From: Capsicum annuum
Lineage: Eukaryota > Streptophyta > Magnoliopsida > Solanales > Solanaceae
DNA length: 64,000 nt
Direction of reading: 5' to 3'
Assembly (NCBI RefSeq): GCF_002878395.1
Contig: NC_061114.1
Span: 140,699,579 to 140,763,578, forward strand
In this document: one piece after another, positions 12,316 to 24,499 of the stretch
How the letters are laid out: each line of letters starts with the position of its first letter
Position numbering within the stretch: position 1 is the stretch's first letter
Program-made: the position numbers and the translations under genes
The notes under the pieces: generated by a model
Seen by the model: the letters and a program-made list of their open reading frames with translations, nothing else
Databases searched by the model: none
Told to the model about the DNA's origin: nothing

Positions 12316-13298
12316 TGTTATATAGAAGTCTCCTAATTCTATGTTTTAATAATGACAAACTAACAAGTGTATCTTTTTAGGATATTAAAGAGTTCTAATA
12401 TTTGAAGGATAAAGGAAGCCAGCTCTAGGAATGGGAGGACATCAATTCACAATCCGTGACTGTCAAGTAAATAAATGATAATCTCCAGGAATGGAAGGAC
12501 ATTAAGTCCCGATACACGATATCCAAGTAAATCAATCACAATGAGAACAAATGGAAGGAGAATCTCAGCCCTTAAAATTCAAGGAAAATCAAATCAATCA
12601 CGATCAAGTAAAAGAAGAAAAAGGTCACAAATACATTTGAAAAGGCATCAATCACTCCGAGACCAAAAGGAATAATAGATCACACACATATCTAATATAG
12701 ACGTGAGTAACAGCCATATATGGACATATGTGATATGGACATATCATATAGATACATTCCTCAATCAAGGAATTAATTTTAATCTTTGATTGAGATGAAA
12801 TCTCTTGGTTTTCCTTATGAAGAGGAGTAGCCGAAGACTATAAAAGAGAAAGATTGAAGATGGACACGGGTCATACAACTTTAAAGAAGAACATCAAAGT
12901 GTATCAATCCTAGTCTCATAAATCTTTGTAACTTTTAGTTTACAGTTGTTATATAAAGAGTGGGATTGAGTCAACTCTATAACATAAACTGAAGTTGTGT
13001 CACAAGATACGAAGAGCAAAATAAGTCTTTGAAAGTTGTTTATCATCATTGTACTCAAATCCAATATTGCAAGATCTAAGAAAATGTTGAAACCCAAGGG
13101 GACTGGAGGTAGTCACCATATTGGTGCTCCAAACCAGGATAAATCTCGGTGTCTTTACTTTATCTTTGATTAGTTAATAACTTAATTATTTTAAATTTAA
13201 TCTGTCTTGTGAAGTTTACTGATCTACAGGCGAGTCAACTGTAAAGAATTAGTAGTCAACTCATAAAAAAATTCAATTTACTCCCATCTTGAATTTCA
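12316..13298 (+). repeat. Cop 3' LTR
   Basis: It starts TGTTATATAGAAGTCTCC and ends GAATTTCA. It repeats the 5' LTR with many substitutions and keeps the U3 direct repeat and the TATA box at 12839-12846. The 270 bp before it, from the RNase H stop, are non-coding. A clean polypurine tract is not obvious; GGGGAAAGCAGAG at about 12292-12304 is the nearest candidate. Confidence 0.92.
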
Positions 13299-13945
13299 AA
13301 AAAATCATAAAATAATCCAAAACCCTGAGGACTTAATAATCATTCCTCCCATCAAATGGTTTTATATTATCAGTCTACCTTAATCCTGCAAATTTCATTA
13401 TTACAATGATGAATTATAGCCATGCAAGGGTAATTTAACAACTTAAAACCATAACCCAAGGTTTTTCTACCTAATTCGGCTAATTTCACCAAAAAACTCA
13501 GTTAGTCTAAGTTAAATCCTCTCGGAAATGAGTGATTCCATGAGTTAATAATCCATGAACTATTTAATAAAAGGGGATAACTTGCCTTTACCAATGGTTT
13601 TGATAGAAAATAGGTGGAATTCACCCTAAATTTCCACTGTTATTCCTAAAATCACAGTGGATGAATTAATCATTGTGTATTCTGCTATAGCGGCCCTATC
13701 CCGCTTTACTGGGATCCACCCACTAAGTGAGATTTACCAATGTTGAGTAGTGTCAAAATTTTTGCTATAATAATGCATTGGTAGAAGCCTGCCAACCTGC
13801 TATAGTTGTTCATCTGAGGAAAAAAAGGGAATTCCTCCTAGTTTTTCTTTTTTCACAAGATACCCTTAAATTTTGACATCTCAAGGATTTATATCACTAA
13901 CCTTGAACCATGCTTTGGATGATCTACACTTTCCCCCATAAGTGC
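13299..13945 (-). repeat. Element C, downstream LTR fragment plus integrase tip
   Basis: This is C sequence lying between Cop and A. At its right edge, minus-strand 13945-13880 reads as the next part of the integrase that is broken off at 32462: AL, then after a one-base slip GGKCRSSKAWFKV, matching the conserved ALYGRRCRSP..WF region. The identity drops near 13850, where the rest of integrase and the polypurine tract are missing. The remainder (13299-13850) is LTR-like, with a word cluster at about 13680-13800 (CTATAGCGG, CCGCTTTAC, GCTATAAT). No other gene is present. Confidence 0.7.
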
Positions 13946-14079
13946 TATAATACCCCAAATTTTTGAACTCTAGACCTCTAAAAAAATAGGCTACGGAATG
14001 TTTCAAGTCTTACCTTAATTCGACGTCAAGGCAAAAGTTATGGAAAATTCCCTTAAAGGTATGACATACACTGCCTTGA

Positions 14080-14520
14080 CTATGACTCAGGTCATGAGTC
14101 ATAACCTCTCAGGATAAGTCATCACGAGTGAGCCATAGTCAATCTAGTGAAGAACCCTTAGTTATAGCCAGTGACCACAACTCCTCCCTACGAGCCGTAA
14201 TCAGTGGCCACGAGTCATATAAAGGAAGTCGTAACCACAATAGTATACTACCTAAGACGCCTTCTAGTGGTTACAAATAAAGTATGTAACTCATAGTGAG
14301 GCATTAAAAGTCGTATAGTGGACTCGTAGCCTGACCAGTAAGGAATTCATGAACTAAGCTTCAGACTATGATTACACCCAAAGACTAAATGTCAGTCCCT
14401 ACGAATTGTATGGTATTGGAAGGCCCCAAAATTAGAGTCACAACCTAAGAATTAGACTATGACTCATAACCAGTCGGGATAAGTCATAGGATAAGTCATA
14501 ACAACTTAAAACCCAGTTTT
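14080..14520. repeat. A U3 word cluster (gagtcat / gactcgta)
   Basis: Many copies in both directions: CATGAGTCATAACC, ACGAGTGAGCC, CACGAGTCATA, GGAAGTCGTAACC, GGACTCGTAGCC, GACTCATAACC. Some contain TGAGTCA-like cores resembling GCN4/bZIP sites. The 3' LTR carries the counterpart at about 21425-21880. Binding is untested inference. Confidence 0.6.
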
Positions 14521-14604
14521 AAGCATTTTTTCCAGGGACATATAAGTTTTTTCCCACTTCTTTCAAAGCCTAACCCACATTGTTTAGGCTTCCTAAAGGG
14601 AAGG

Positions 14605-14612
14605 TATAAAAG
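14605..14612 (+). promoter_or_regulatory. TATA box of A 5' LTR
   Basis: GGTATAAAAGACC lies here and again at 21976-21983 in the 3' LTR, in a conserved context that opens with AACCCACATTGTTTAG. It sits downstream of the word cluster. Confidence 0.8.
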
Positions 14613-16228
14613 ACCTAAAAACCCCGATTCCATCATTAATCATAATTTAACTCAAGTAAAACAAAGAGGAGTGGTTTGCTTCTTCCTTAAGAGAAAATTA
14701 AGGTTCTCAAGAACAAGATCAATTGCATGCACTTCACCAAAGCTTTTACATTATATATTGGGATATTCACCAGTGGGTCCTTTCAATGCATTGAGTACTA
14801 AGAAATCCCTAAGCTTTCAAGGGTAAAACGCCTTTCTCTTTTATAGGGTTCCAAGTTAACTATAAATTTTGTGAATCTACTCTCAACTGTGTTGATTCTT
14901 AACCATGAAAATATATTCCCGTATAATAATTATGTTTCCATATGTTTAATAATGCAAATGTCAACATCATGATTAGTTATTGAATACTTAGGTGTTATTC
15001 ATAATATTTCCATTCCTTGGATTACTCAATATTACCATGATCAGTTTGCATTAGATAGTGTTGGTGGGTTATGAACACCCCATACCTAGATTTTTATTCA
15101 TATTTCAGATTTTCAAGCTAAAATTTATTAAAATCATGATTGTACTATTATTTTTTATTATAATATTCATGTTGAGCATTCATCAGCTGTGAATCATATT
15201 AAATTTTTATCAGTATTAGTGTCAGTTTATTTGAGAGTAAGACTTAGCACTAAGAAAACCTAGGGATGAAGGCTCACCCGCCAGTTGAGGACTGAGACCT
15301 TTAGTAGAAGTCCCTGAGTTATAAAACTATGTAGCCAATATAGGTTATTAGAAGTCATCCCCCTGTTGAGGACTGACACTCTCTTAGGGGTAACCTACCA
15401 GTTAAGGAATGACACCCTAGTCCTTTGGGTCACCAATTTAGTAGATCCATAGAGCCAGTGTCGGTACATGTCATAAGGTACTAACACCCTTCAAATTGAG
15501 GTTATAGATTAGACCCTAATTAGCTAAGATTGGGGAATGTCAGGTAAATGTTAGCTCGCATAGTCACAGTTTAGTATTTAAATTTTACAAGTTTAGGTTT
15601 TCATGTCCAAGTTTCCACTCTATCAATTATTTAGCTAATCAATTTTACAGATTAATTCAACACATGCTTTAATTGGTATTTCATTTGATTTACATGTTAA
15701 GAATTCATGTCTAACACCATTATACATTTACATATAAGCTAATCCTTAAATCCCATACTAGTACATTGAAAGTACTAATTGCATACTCTCTTTTGCGCTA
15801 AGTTATCTTCTATTATAGGTTCAGAAGCTTTGTTCCTTGATCTTACTTAGACAATTTGTGTGTTACTTAACTACAGCATTGGTGAGTCCTAATCATTTGA
15901 GGACTAATTATTTTATTAATTGGGATTTCAAGTATTTTAGTTCATATTTATTTTAGTAGTTAGAATTAGTTGAAGACCTATACCAATAACTCATCATGTT
16001 TAGAGGCTTTTAGATAGTCAGACAATTAGTAGTATTTTCATTGATGTGTTTGAAACATCTTTGTTATTGACTTGAATGTTTAAACATTTATTAAATGACT
16101 TCCACACTGTATTTTATTTTCTTTTATCATTATTCACAGCTTGTATCAAATCATGGGTTATCTTGGGTTCACTCGTGGCCTTAAGCACTATGTTACAACT
16201 AGGGGGTAGTCCCAGGTAATAAAAAACT

Positions 16229-16240
16229 TGGTGTTAGAGC
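16229..16240 (+). promoter_or_regulatory. A primer binding site
   Basis: TGGTGTTAGAGC follows the LTR after a five-base spacer. Two mismatches separate it from the initiator tRNA-Met complement TGGTATCAGAGC. The continuing ACAAGG is also typical. Confidence 0.85.
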
Positions 16241-16324
16241 ACAAGGTTTATAGTGTACTGGGGTGTCCAAAATCCATATTAAGTAAATTCTTGTTCATGG
16301 GTTTGAATCATGCCACACTTATGG

Positions 16325-16371
16325 GCGAGAGGCTACAAGATATTTAAGAAAGTTACCCTTCTTTCAGTATT
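16325..16371 (+). promoter_or_regulatory. Conserved leader block, candidate packaging signal (A)
   Basis: CGAGAGGCTACAAGATATT, then TAAGAAAGTTACCCTTCTTT, starts 96 nt after the primer binding site. Close relatives lie at the same distance in F (44574 on), N (29110 downward, minus) and C (about 36790 downward, minus). The shared position in autonomous and non-autonomous elements suggests a cis signal for RNA packaging or dimerisation; no experiment supports this yet. Confidence 0.5.
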
Positions 16372-16440
16372 CATATTGTGTGATATGGAATAAGCTTTGT
16401 TAAACTTCTCCTATAACTCATTCTCTACCGTTTATTGAAA

Positions 16441-17520
16441 ATTCCTACTAGAAGGGCTAACAGAAGGATATCTAGGGACCAGCCTATACCACCTATTCTA
16501 GAAGACCCTAAGAATGAGCATGTCTCCTATGCCGAATTCAGGGTAGCTTTTTCAATATTTTTCCAATCCATAGATGCTCAAAATAATTAGTATGTCATTG
16601 TCCAATACAACCCTGTGGTGAGCACGATAGCAGCCATAATTCAAGAGTTCATTTGTATAAATCCTCTAGTTTTCTTTGGATCCATATTTTAGGAGGATAC
16701 ACAACAGTTCTTAGATTATGTGAAGAGCATGCCAGATATCATGGGTGTTACTCCTAGTAGAAGTGCTGACTTAGCTGCTTATCAATTGTAAAGAGTGGCT
16801 CATACTTTATTCAAGCAGCGAAGGTAGGATAAAGAAGTAAATACAGGCCCTGTAGAGTAATATGAACTTCCTACTGCTTTGTTAGATAAATTCTTTCTAG
16901 ATGAGTGGAGAGAGGCCAAAGTGTAGGATTTCATCAATTTGAAGTAGTGTAGCATGAGTGTGAAGGGATTTTCACTCAAGTTCACCCAGTTAGAAAGGTA
17001 TGCTTCGACCATGGTAGTTGATTCTAGGACCAGGATGAGCAATTTTGTGTCTAGTATTTCTAAGGATGCAGTCAATGTGTGTCGAACAACTAAGTTAAGT
17101 AAGAAGGTGAACTTTCTAGATTGATGTTCTATGCTCAATAGATTGAGGAGAAGAAGCTTAGGGAAAGGAAAGTAGAGAATAAAAGGGCCAAAACTAGTAG
17201 CTACAACTTCTTTTCAGCAAAGGTCAGATGATGAGAATTATTATCAATTTTGTGAAAAATATTTAGGTCCATCCCTATCCTCTTTCAAAGATGCAGTGCC
17301 TATGTTCAGACAGGACCATCGGGATATAGCACAGTCTCTAAGTCCCAAGGTAGTTTTAATAATAGTTGCACCAACCCAATTTGTAGAAGATATGGCAAGA
17401 ACCACAAGGGAGAGTGTATGGCCGGCAGTGAGGTATGTTTTAGGTGTTGCATATAGGGCCACAAGATTAGGGATTATCCGGCAATTGCCAAGAGGAGTAT
17501 GGATTTTCATCAACAGGGTA
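16441..17520 (+). pseudogene. A gag remnant
   Basis: Reading from 16441, TRRANRRISRDQP opens a Tekay-type gag without a surviving start codon. Recognisable parts are YAEFRVAFSIFFQSI (about 16534), INPLVFFGSIF, FLDYVKSMPDIMGVT (about 16710), LDKFFLDEWREAKV (about 16882) and SMSVKGFSLKFTQLERYAST (about 16951). The double zinc knuckle is eroded near 17380-17490: YGKNHKGECMAGSEVCFRC, then a stop, GHKIRDYP, with the last cysteine replaced by tyrosine. Several stops stand where Gln or Trp codons are expected. The product would be the structural particle protein. Confidence 0.88.
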
Positions 17521-17589
17521 GATTAATTTCTCTTTAGCTGTAGCAGGTTGCGTGACTTAGCAAGGCGCCACCTTTAGTGCCAGATATAG

Positions 17590-18010
17590 TTAGCATTAGA
17601 ATCGACTCTATTCCCTACGGACTTAACAAGATCAATAAGGTTCTCCTAATGTGGTTACTTATACGTTAAAAGTCTTTCACCTTCAAGTATATTCATTATT
17701 AGATTGTTGAGCTTCACTTATCTTTGTAACTCTTTGTATAGTAGTAAAAATTAGGTTTACTCTTTAAATATTAGTATAAACCTTCTTAGTGTTTACTCTA
17801 ATGGGTAGTTCCATTATAGCCAGATGAGTATACAGAAATTTCACATTATAGTGTCTCAAAAAGTTACCTTAGTAGACCTTGTAGAATTAGAGATGACTGG
17901 TTTTGATGTCATTCTCAGCATGGATTATCTCCACTCTCGCTATGATTCCATTAATTGTACAAATAGAATAGTTCAGTTCCAATTCCCTAATAAGCTAGTC
18001 ATAGAATGAA
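17590..18010 (+). pseudogene. A protease remnant
   Basis: The retropepsin site is at about 17696-17730 and reads LLDC, stop, ASLIFVT where LLDPGATLSFVT is usual. The aspartate at 17702-17704 survives but the following residues are lost. Downstream, VSQKVTLVDLVELEMTGFDV and ILSMDYLHSRYDSINC (about 17850-17955) match the conserved C-terminal linker to RT. Confidence 0.85.
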
Positions 18011-18129
18011 GGGGTAGTACCTCAGTGCCTACAGGTCGATTTATCTCTTACCTTAAGGCAAGGAAGATAATATCCAAGGGTTGTTTCTATCATTTTGTTT
18101 GAGTAATTAAATCAAGTTCCAAAATTCCA

Positions 18130-19690
18130 AGTCTCAATTTAGTTCCAATAGCAAATAATTTTTCAGATGTGTTTCTCGAAGATCTTCCTAGTGTTCCTCC
18201 CAAGAGAGAAATTGACTTTGAATTGGAACTCCTCTCAGATACCCAACCTATTTTAATTCCACCTTATAGAATGGATCCTGCTGAGCTTAAGGAATTGAAA
18301 GAATAATTAAAAGGTCTCTTAAATAAGGGTTTCATCAGGTCTAGTGTCGCTCTATGGGGCTCTTAAGTCCTCTTCGTGTGCAAGAAAGATGGTTCTCTTA
18401 GGATGTGCATCGTTGATTGTCAGTTAAACAAAGTCACAATCAAGAATAAGTATCCTCTCCCCAAGATTGATGACTTGTTCAACCAACTTTAAGTTGAAAA
18501 TTATTTCTCTAAGATAGACCTCAGATCCGGTTATTATCTGCTTAATGTTAAAGAATGTGACATTCCAAAGACAATCTTTAGAACTTGGTACGGTCACTTT
18601 GAATATATAGTTATGTTTTTCGGACTAACGAATGATCTTGAAACTTTTATGAACTTGGCAAATAGAGTACTCAAGAAGTACTTGGACATGCTCATAATAG
18701 TCTTCATAGATGAAATCTTTTTCTATTCCCGTAATGAAGTTGAGCATGCAAACCATTTGAGGATTTTTCGTAGACCCTTAAGGAGTACCAATTATTCATC
18801 ATGTTTAGCAAGTGTGAATTTTGGTTAAAATCAGTAGCTTTCCTTGGTTACATCATTTTTAGCGATGGTATTAGGGTTTATTCTCAAAAGATTAAAGCAG
18901 TAATGAACTGTCCCAGACCCATCTCTCCATCATATATTTGGAATTTCTTGGGCTTAGCTAGTTACTATAGATGGTTTGTTGAGGGATTTTATTCTATTTC
19001 TTCTCCCATGTCCATATTGACTCAGAAGAAAATCAAATTTCAGTTGTCCAATTCATGTAAGAATAGTTTTCAGGAATTAAAGACTCAACCCACTTCTGCC
19101 CCAATATTGACTCTACCAGAGGGATCAAATAATTTTATGGTTTATTGTGATGCTTTCATAGTTGGTCTGGGTTATGTTTTGATGCAGTGAGGCAAGGTGA
19201 TATCCTATGCCTCTCGAATACTTAAACCCAATGAGAAAAATTACCTAACTCATGATCTTGAGTTGGCTGTAGTTGTTTTTACCTTAATGATATGGAGGCA
19301 TTATCTATATAGGGTTTATATTGATATGTTCACTGATCACATGAGTTTATAGTATGTATTCATATAGAAGGATCTAAATCTTTGTCAGCGAAAGTAGATT
19401 GAATTATTAAAAGACTATAATATGAGTGTGTTGTATCATCCGAGTAAGGCCAATATTATGAGCGATGCCCTCAGTAAGTTATCTATGGTAAATATGGCTA
19501 ATTTTGAGGATGATAAGAAAAAGTTAGTTCACGAGGTTCATCGGCTTGCTAAATTAAGTGTTTGACTGGTTGTTTCGGTCAAAGGTAATATATGGGTTCA
19601 GAATGGTTTGGTATCTTCTTTGTTTTTTAAGATAAAGGAAATGCAAGACAGAGATCTTAGATTGGTTAAATTAAATGATGTAGTTTAAAA
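18130..19690 (+). pseudogene. A reverse transcriptase and RNase H remnant
   Basis: RT starts at FSDVFLEDLPSVPPKREIDF (about 18160) and keeps DLRSGYYLLNVKE. The catalytic box reads FIDEIFFYSR near 18707, so the second aspartate of FIDD has become glutamate. A frameshift between about 18785 and 18810 separates this from [18 protein letters not shown] (18804 on). RNase H follows with FMVYCDAFIVGLGYVLMQ (about 19135), [20 protein letters not shown], and YHPSKANIMSDALSKLS near 19435. Multiple stops, several at expected Gln codons, are present. Confidence 0.92.
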
Positions 19691-19759
19691 TCAGAAGGTT
19701 GAGGTTTTTCCCTAATGGGGATATGTTGTACTTTGTTGTTAGGACAGGTTATGTATTTC

Positions 19760-21062
19760 AAATCTAGATGGCTTGAAACAAAAAAAGTTAGCAGAAGTGC
19801 ATGGTTTTCAATATTCTATTCATCGAGGAGACATTAAGATGTACTGTAATTTATGGGAAGTCTATTGGTAGAATGTTATGAAGAAATATATTATGGAAAT
19901 TATGGCTCAGTATTTGAATTAGTAGGTCAAGGTTGAACATAAGAGACCCCTAGTGGTATGCTTGAGAATTTTAGCATACCCACTTGGAAGTGGGAAGTGG
20001 TGAATATGGATTTTGTACAAGGTTACCTCATATGCTCATCAACAAGATTTGATTCGGGTTATCGAGAATATAATGACCAATTCAGCCCATCTCTTACTTG
20101 TTCATACTTCATATTCAACCAAGGATTATGCTAGACTCTATCTCAGGGAGTTGACAAGGTTGAATGGGGTTCCATTGACCATTATTTGAGATAAAGGTAC
20201 TCAATTTACCTCTCAATTTTGGTAGGCTTTTTAGAAGGGTCTCGGTACCTAAGTTCATCTCAGTATGTCTTTTCACCCATAGACAAATAGTCAGGTAGAG
20301 AGGAGCATTCAAACCTTAGAGGATATACTAAAGACTTGTGTTATCTATTTAAAGGGTAGTTGGGATGATCACTTACCTTTGATCAAGTTGGCCTACAATA
20401 ATAAAAATCACTCCATTATCTAGATGGCTTCATTTGTAGCTCTCTATGGTAGGAGCTATAAACTTTCTATTAGTTGGTTTGAAGTTTGGGAGACTGCTTG
20501 ATAGGACCAGATTCAGTACATGAGGCAATGGATAAAGTTAAATGGATTTGAGAAAATCTTAAGACAACCCCAAGTTGTTAGAAATCCTATGTAGATATGA
20601 GAAGAAAGGAACTTGCATTTGATATTAGAGATTTTGTGTATCTTTAAATTTTTCCAATAAAAGGGGTGAAGAGATTTGGTAAGAAGGAGAAGCTCATTTC
20701 CTGCTATGTCTTCCTATATAGAATTTTGAGCTATTTTAGGAAAGTAGTCTATGAGTTAGAATTACCTGTAGAGTGGGTAATAGTGTGTTTAGTGTTCCAT
20801 GTCTCATTGCTAAAGAAATGGAGGGGTGATCTAGCTTCAGTCATTCCATTACAAAAATATGGGCGTAGAAGATAGCCTCTCCTATGAAGATTTCTCAATT
20901 AAAATTCTTGACCATCATATTCTTAGGTTGAGGTATAATGAAATTTCCTTGGTTAAGGTTCTATGGAGAACTCAATCCATTAAGGGAAATACTTGGGAAG
21001 CAGAAGCTAATATGTGAGCCAATTATCCCTATCTCTTCTCTACGAATTCAGATTCAACTTGA
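19760..21062 (+). pseudogene. A integrase remnant with chromodomain-like tail
   Basis: The zinc-binding region is traceable from VHGFQYSIHRGDIKMYCNLW (about 19800). The core keeps DKGTQFTSQFW (about 20190), SMSFHP and NSQVERSIQTLEDILKTCV (about 20290), so the DD-E aspartate and glutamate positions remain. The tail SYEDFSIKILDHHI (about 20880) then ISLVKVLWRTQSIKGNTWEA resembles the chromodomain-like module by which Tekay-clade integrases are thought to target heterochromatin. Stops and at least two frame changes are present. The frame ends at about 21062. Confidence 0.9.
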
Positions 21063-21250
21063 TGTAATGGCTTCCTTAAATTAGCCCTCTCATTTCATAT
21101 CTCAGCTATTCTGCCATCCTTATGTCATAGCATGCATTCATGGATTCACTTCAACCCATGCATTATGTTTTTAGATTCAAATATTTAATCATCATTCAGC
21201 TTATAAATATTTAGTGCATAACCTCAGTTTTTACTCCACTTCAGCCAGTT

Positions 21251-21285
21251 TTATTCAAGGATGAATGATCCCAAAGGGTAGATAT
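21251..21285 (+). promoter_or_regulatory. A polypurine tract region
   Basis: TTATTCAAGGATGAATGATC then CCAAAGGGTAGATAT directly precedes the 3' LTR. It is the usual end of Tekay elements, where plus-strand DNA synthesis is primed. Counterparts lie beside the LTRs of N, F and B. Confidence 0.8.
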
Positions 21286-23116
21286 TGTAATAACCGTAAT
21301 ATTTGAACTCAAGAGCTCTTAAAAGATTGGTCACAAAGTTAGCTTTCCAATACTTCAAGTCTACTAAATCCAACGTTAAGGCAAAAGTTATGGAAAATTC
21401 CCTTGAAGGCCTGACATATACTATCGTATCTATGAATCGTGTCACGAGTTGTAACCACTCATGATGAATCATCACGAGTGAGTCGTAGTAACTAAAGTGA
21501 AGTACCCTCAATAGTAGCCAGTGACCATGGCTCCTCCCTAAAACCCGTAATTAGTGGCTATGAGTCATATATAGGGACTCATAGTCATAATAGTGTGCTA
21601 CCTAAGGCCCCCTCTAGTGGTTAAAAGCCAAGGATGTGACTTGTAGTGAGGTGTTATGAGTAGTATAGTGGACTCGTAGCCTGACCAGTAAATAATCCAT
21701 CAACTAACAACCTTCAGACTAAGATTACACCCAACAACTCATAGTTAGTCCTAACAAATCGTAAAGTGTTGGATCGTAGCCAAGACAACGAATGCCCCAA
21801 ACTTAGAGTCCAAGACTATAACTTAGACTACGACTCGTAGCCATTCATGATGTGCCGTAGGATAAGTCATAACGACTGAGAACCTAGTTTTTAGCACATT
21901 TTTCTAGGGACTTTTATGTCTTTTCCCAGACCTTTTAAAGCCTAACCCACATTGTTTAGTCTTCCCAAAGGGGGGTATAAAAGACCCAAAATCCCCAATT
22001 TCAGAATTAATAATAATTTAACTCATCGAAAAAAAGGAGATGTTTTCCTCTTTCTCAAGAGCAAATTAGGGTTTCTCAAGAATAAGATCAATTGGAAGGG
22101 TTTCACTAAAGCCTTTACTTTAGGTACGTGGTATATTCATCAATGGGTCCCTTCCACCCATTGAGTCCCAAGAACTCCCTAAACTTTCAAGTGTAAAACC
22201 CTTTTCTCTTTTATAGAGTTCCAAATTAACCATGAATTTTGTGAATCTCCTCTCAATTGTGGTGATTATGTACCATAAAAATATATTTCCTCATGATAAT
22301 TATGTTTCCATATGTTTGATGATGCAAATATCTACATCATGATTAGTTATTGAAATTTTTGGTCTTATTCATAATTTTCCTATACCATAGATTTCTAAAT
22401 ATTTTCCAAGATCAGTTTGCATTAAATTGAACTGATGGGTAATGAACATCCGCTACCTAGATATTCATGCATGTACCAAATTTTCAAGGTAAAAGTCATT
22501 CTGATCATAACTATTGCTTTTATGTTATAATATTCATGTTTATAATTCATCAGCTGTGAATCATATTAAATTTTTATAATTTTCAATGCCAGTTCAGTTA
22601 GGAGCAATATTCAGCACTGAGCGAACCTACGGATGAAGGTTCACCCGCTAGTTCAGGACTAAGACCTTTAGTAGAAGTCCCAGAGTTCTAGAACTATGTA
22701 TATAATGTAGTTTATGAGAGGTCACCTACCATTTGAGGATAGACACACTCTTAGTTTCACTGCTTGTAGAGGACTGACACTCTAGTCCTTCTGGCACCCT
22801 TTTATTAGATCGACACAGCCAATGTCGGTACACATGGCAAGGTATTAACACCTTTCCAATCGAGAGGTATGCATGACCAAGTGTCCAGTCTATCATTTAT
22901 TTATCTAAGCAATTTTACAGATTATTTCAGCTCATACTTTATTTGGTCTTACATTTGATTTACATGTTCATGCACTTATGTTCGGCACCATTATACATTG
23001 AAATATCAGCTATTCCTTATCTCGATACTACCACATTCAAGGTACTGATCACATAGTCTTTTTTACTATAACTAGTCTTGTAACATCGGTTCGGATACTT
23101 AGTTTCTCAATATTAT
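21286..23116 (+). repeat. A 3' LTR, first part
   Basis: It begins TGTAATAACCG and follows the 5' LTR through the word cluster, the TATA box (21976-21983) and the conserved block near 22630-22850. It then breaks at ATTAT (23112-23116), where N is inserted. Relative to the 5' LTR it has several deletions. Confidence 0.93.
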
Positions 23117-24499
23117 TTTATCGCCCCAATTTTATGAACTAGAATGCTACATGGTGCTCATGACCTCGAGGGACCACAAGCTAACCCATGACTGATATCT
23201 GTACCTATAAACTGCATAATATCTCATAAAATATATGGAAACATGAACTGTAAGACCATAAGATTCAATACTGATACATATCTAAAAAATATGGTATAAC
23301 AATACTAAAAAAAACATAAATACTACATTCTGAACATCTAATCTGACATCTAGTCTGAAAGCCTCTAACTGAACTGAATAAGGAGTTGATGGGACATGTC
23401 CCGAACTAACTCCAACTACTAAAATAAAGTGAAAAATTGAAATAAAAATGAAATCATCATGTCCTTAAAGGATGAGGACTCACGTCTAACTCTAACTGCG
23501 GATCCTGGAATCTACTGCTGATTTGTAGCTCATGCCTCTGAACCTATGGTGTAACATAAGAGAAAGCACCATAGCGCAAATCGTCAGTATATCTGAATGT
23601 ACTAAGTATACGAGTGAGGTAGGCTAAATAAAAAGGGTTATATGCATGGACAATACTGACTGATATGAATGTGAGAGTACATACATGCATAGGTAACTGT
23701 AACTAAACTCATGGAGATACAAACTACTGAGTCTGAATACTGACAACATGAGTGTACTGATAATGAGATTCTGAAAGACTGATTTTACTGATATTGATAT
23801 GTAAATCACTAATAAGTGATGGATCTGATACTGTATTACTGAATACTGGGATACTGATACTATATTACTAATAAAGGAATGATTGTTTCCAACAATTCGA
23901 ATTATAAAGAACTAGTCTGATTGACTGTATGTGACAGTCCTGAAGCTGAGTACTGATAGCATGAGTTCTGATAACTTTTGTAATTAATAGCATAAGTGAC
24001 TGCACTGACTATACATAAATATGAACGAAACTATCTGAGTTCAATTCTATTTCTGAGTTGACTTCATCTAACAGTCCTGATATACTAAAATCTGAAGAAC
24101 TATCTAAGTTTTTCACTGAGACTGGATAGCTACAGCTGACAGTCCTGAAATCTATAACTGAAACTGTAGGAAGTAGTTATCTAACCGACATGCCCCAAAT
24201 ACGCTATACTAGCTAAGCTGGCATCCAATCTCTGCCCCGACTAGAGAAGTATCAATACCGCGCCACTGGTAAGGATAGTTGTGAGAACCCTATACTGGCA
24301 GGTACTGAATGAGAATAGTGGGAACCCTACACTGACCGGTTAAGACACCTCATCAACCCTAATCCAATGGGTTAAGATGTCTCAACCTACTCTAGCTACG
24401 TAGTTCTGGAACACAAGGATGACTACTAAGAATCACACCCTGAACTGGCGGGTGAGTTCCCATCCTTGGGTTCACTCGGTGCTAACTTCTACTCCCATC

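Larger units (their letters stand above)
6408..13298 (+). mobile_element. Cop: Ty1/copia element, SIRE/Maximus type, near complete
   Basis: Two LTRs of about 970 and 983 bp begin TGTTA and end TCA and enclose a primer binding site and a gag-PR-IN-RT-RNase H order, which is the Ty1/copia arrangement. The RT segment MGELTFFLGLQIKQ and the gag phrase MCFMAMGE point to the SIRE/Maximus (Opie-like) lineage. Flanking bases AAAAG (6403-6407) and AAAAA (13299-13303) are a possible target duplication, but the site is A-rich, so this is weak. All frames carry stops and frameshifts, so the element is dead. Only about 270 bp separate RNase H from the 3' LTR, so the env-like frame of some SIRE elements is absent. 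Confidence 0.93.
13946..16224 (+). repeat. A 5' LTR
   Basis: It begins TATAATACCCC (an eroded TGTAATACCCC) and ends just before AACTTGGTGTTAGAGC. It pairs with 21286-23116 and 32086-32461. It contains a word cluster at 14080-14520, a TATA box at 14605-14612 and the conserved Tekay block near 15250-15480 (CACCCGCCAGTTGAGG and following), which recurs in F and N. No coding content is seen. Confidence 0.93.

Noticed and set aside
16800..17138. 112-codon minus-strand open frame
   Set aside because: It is a shadow of A's gag, which is recognisable on the plus strand over the same bases.
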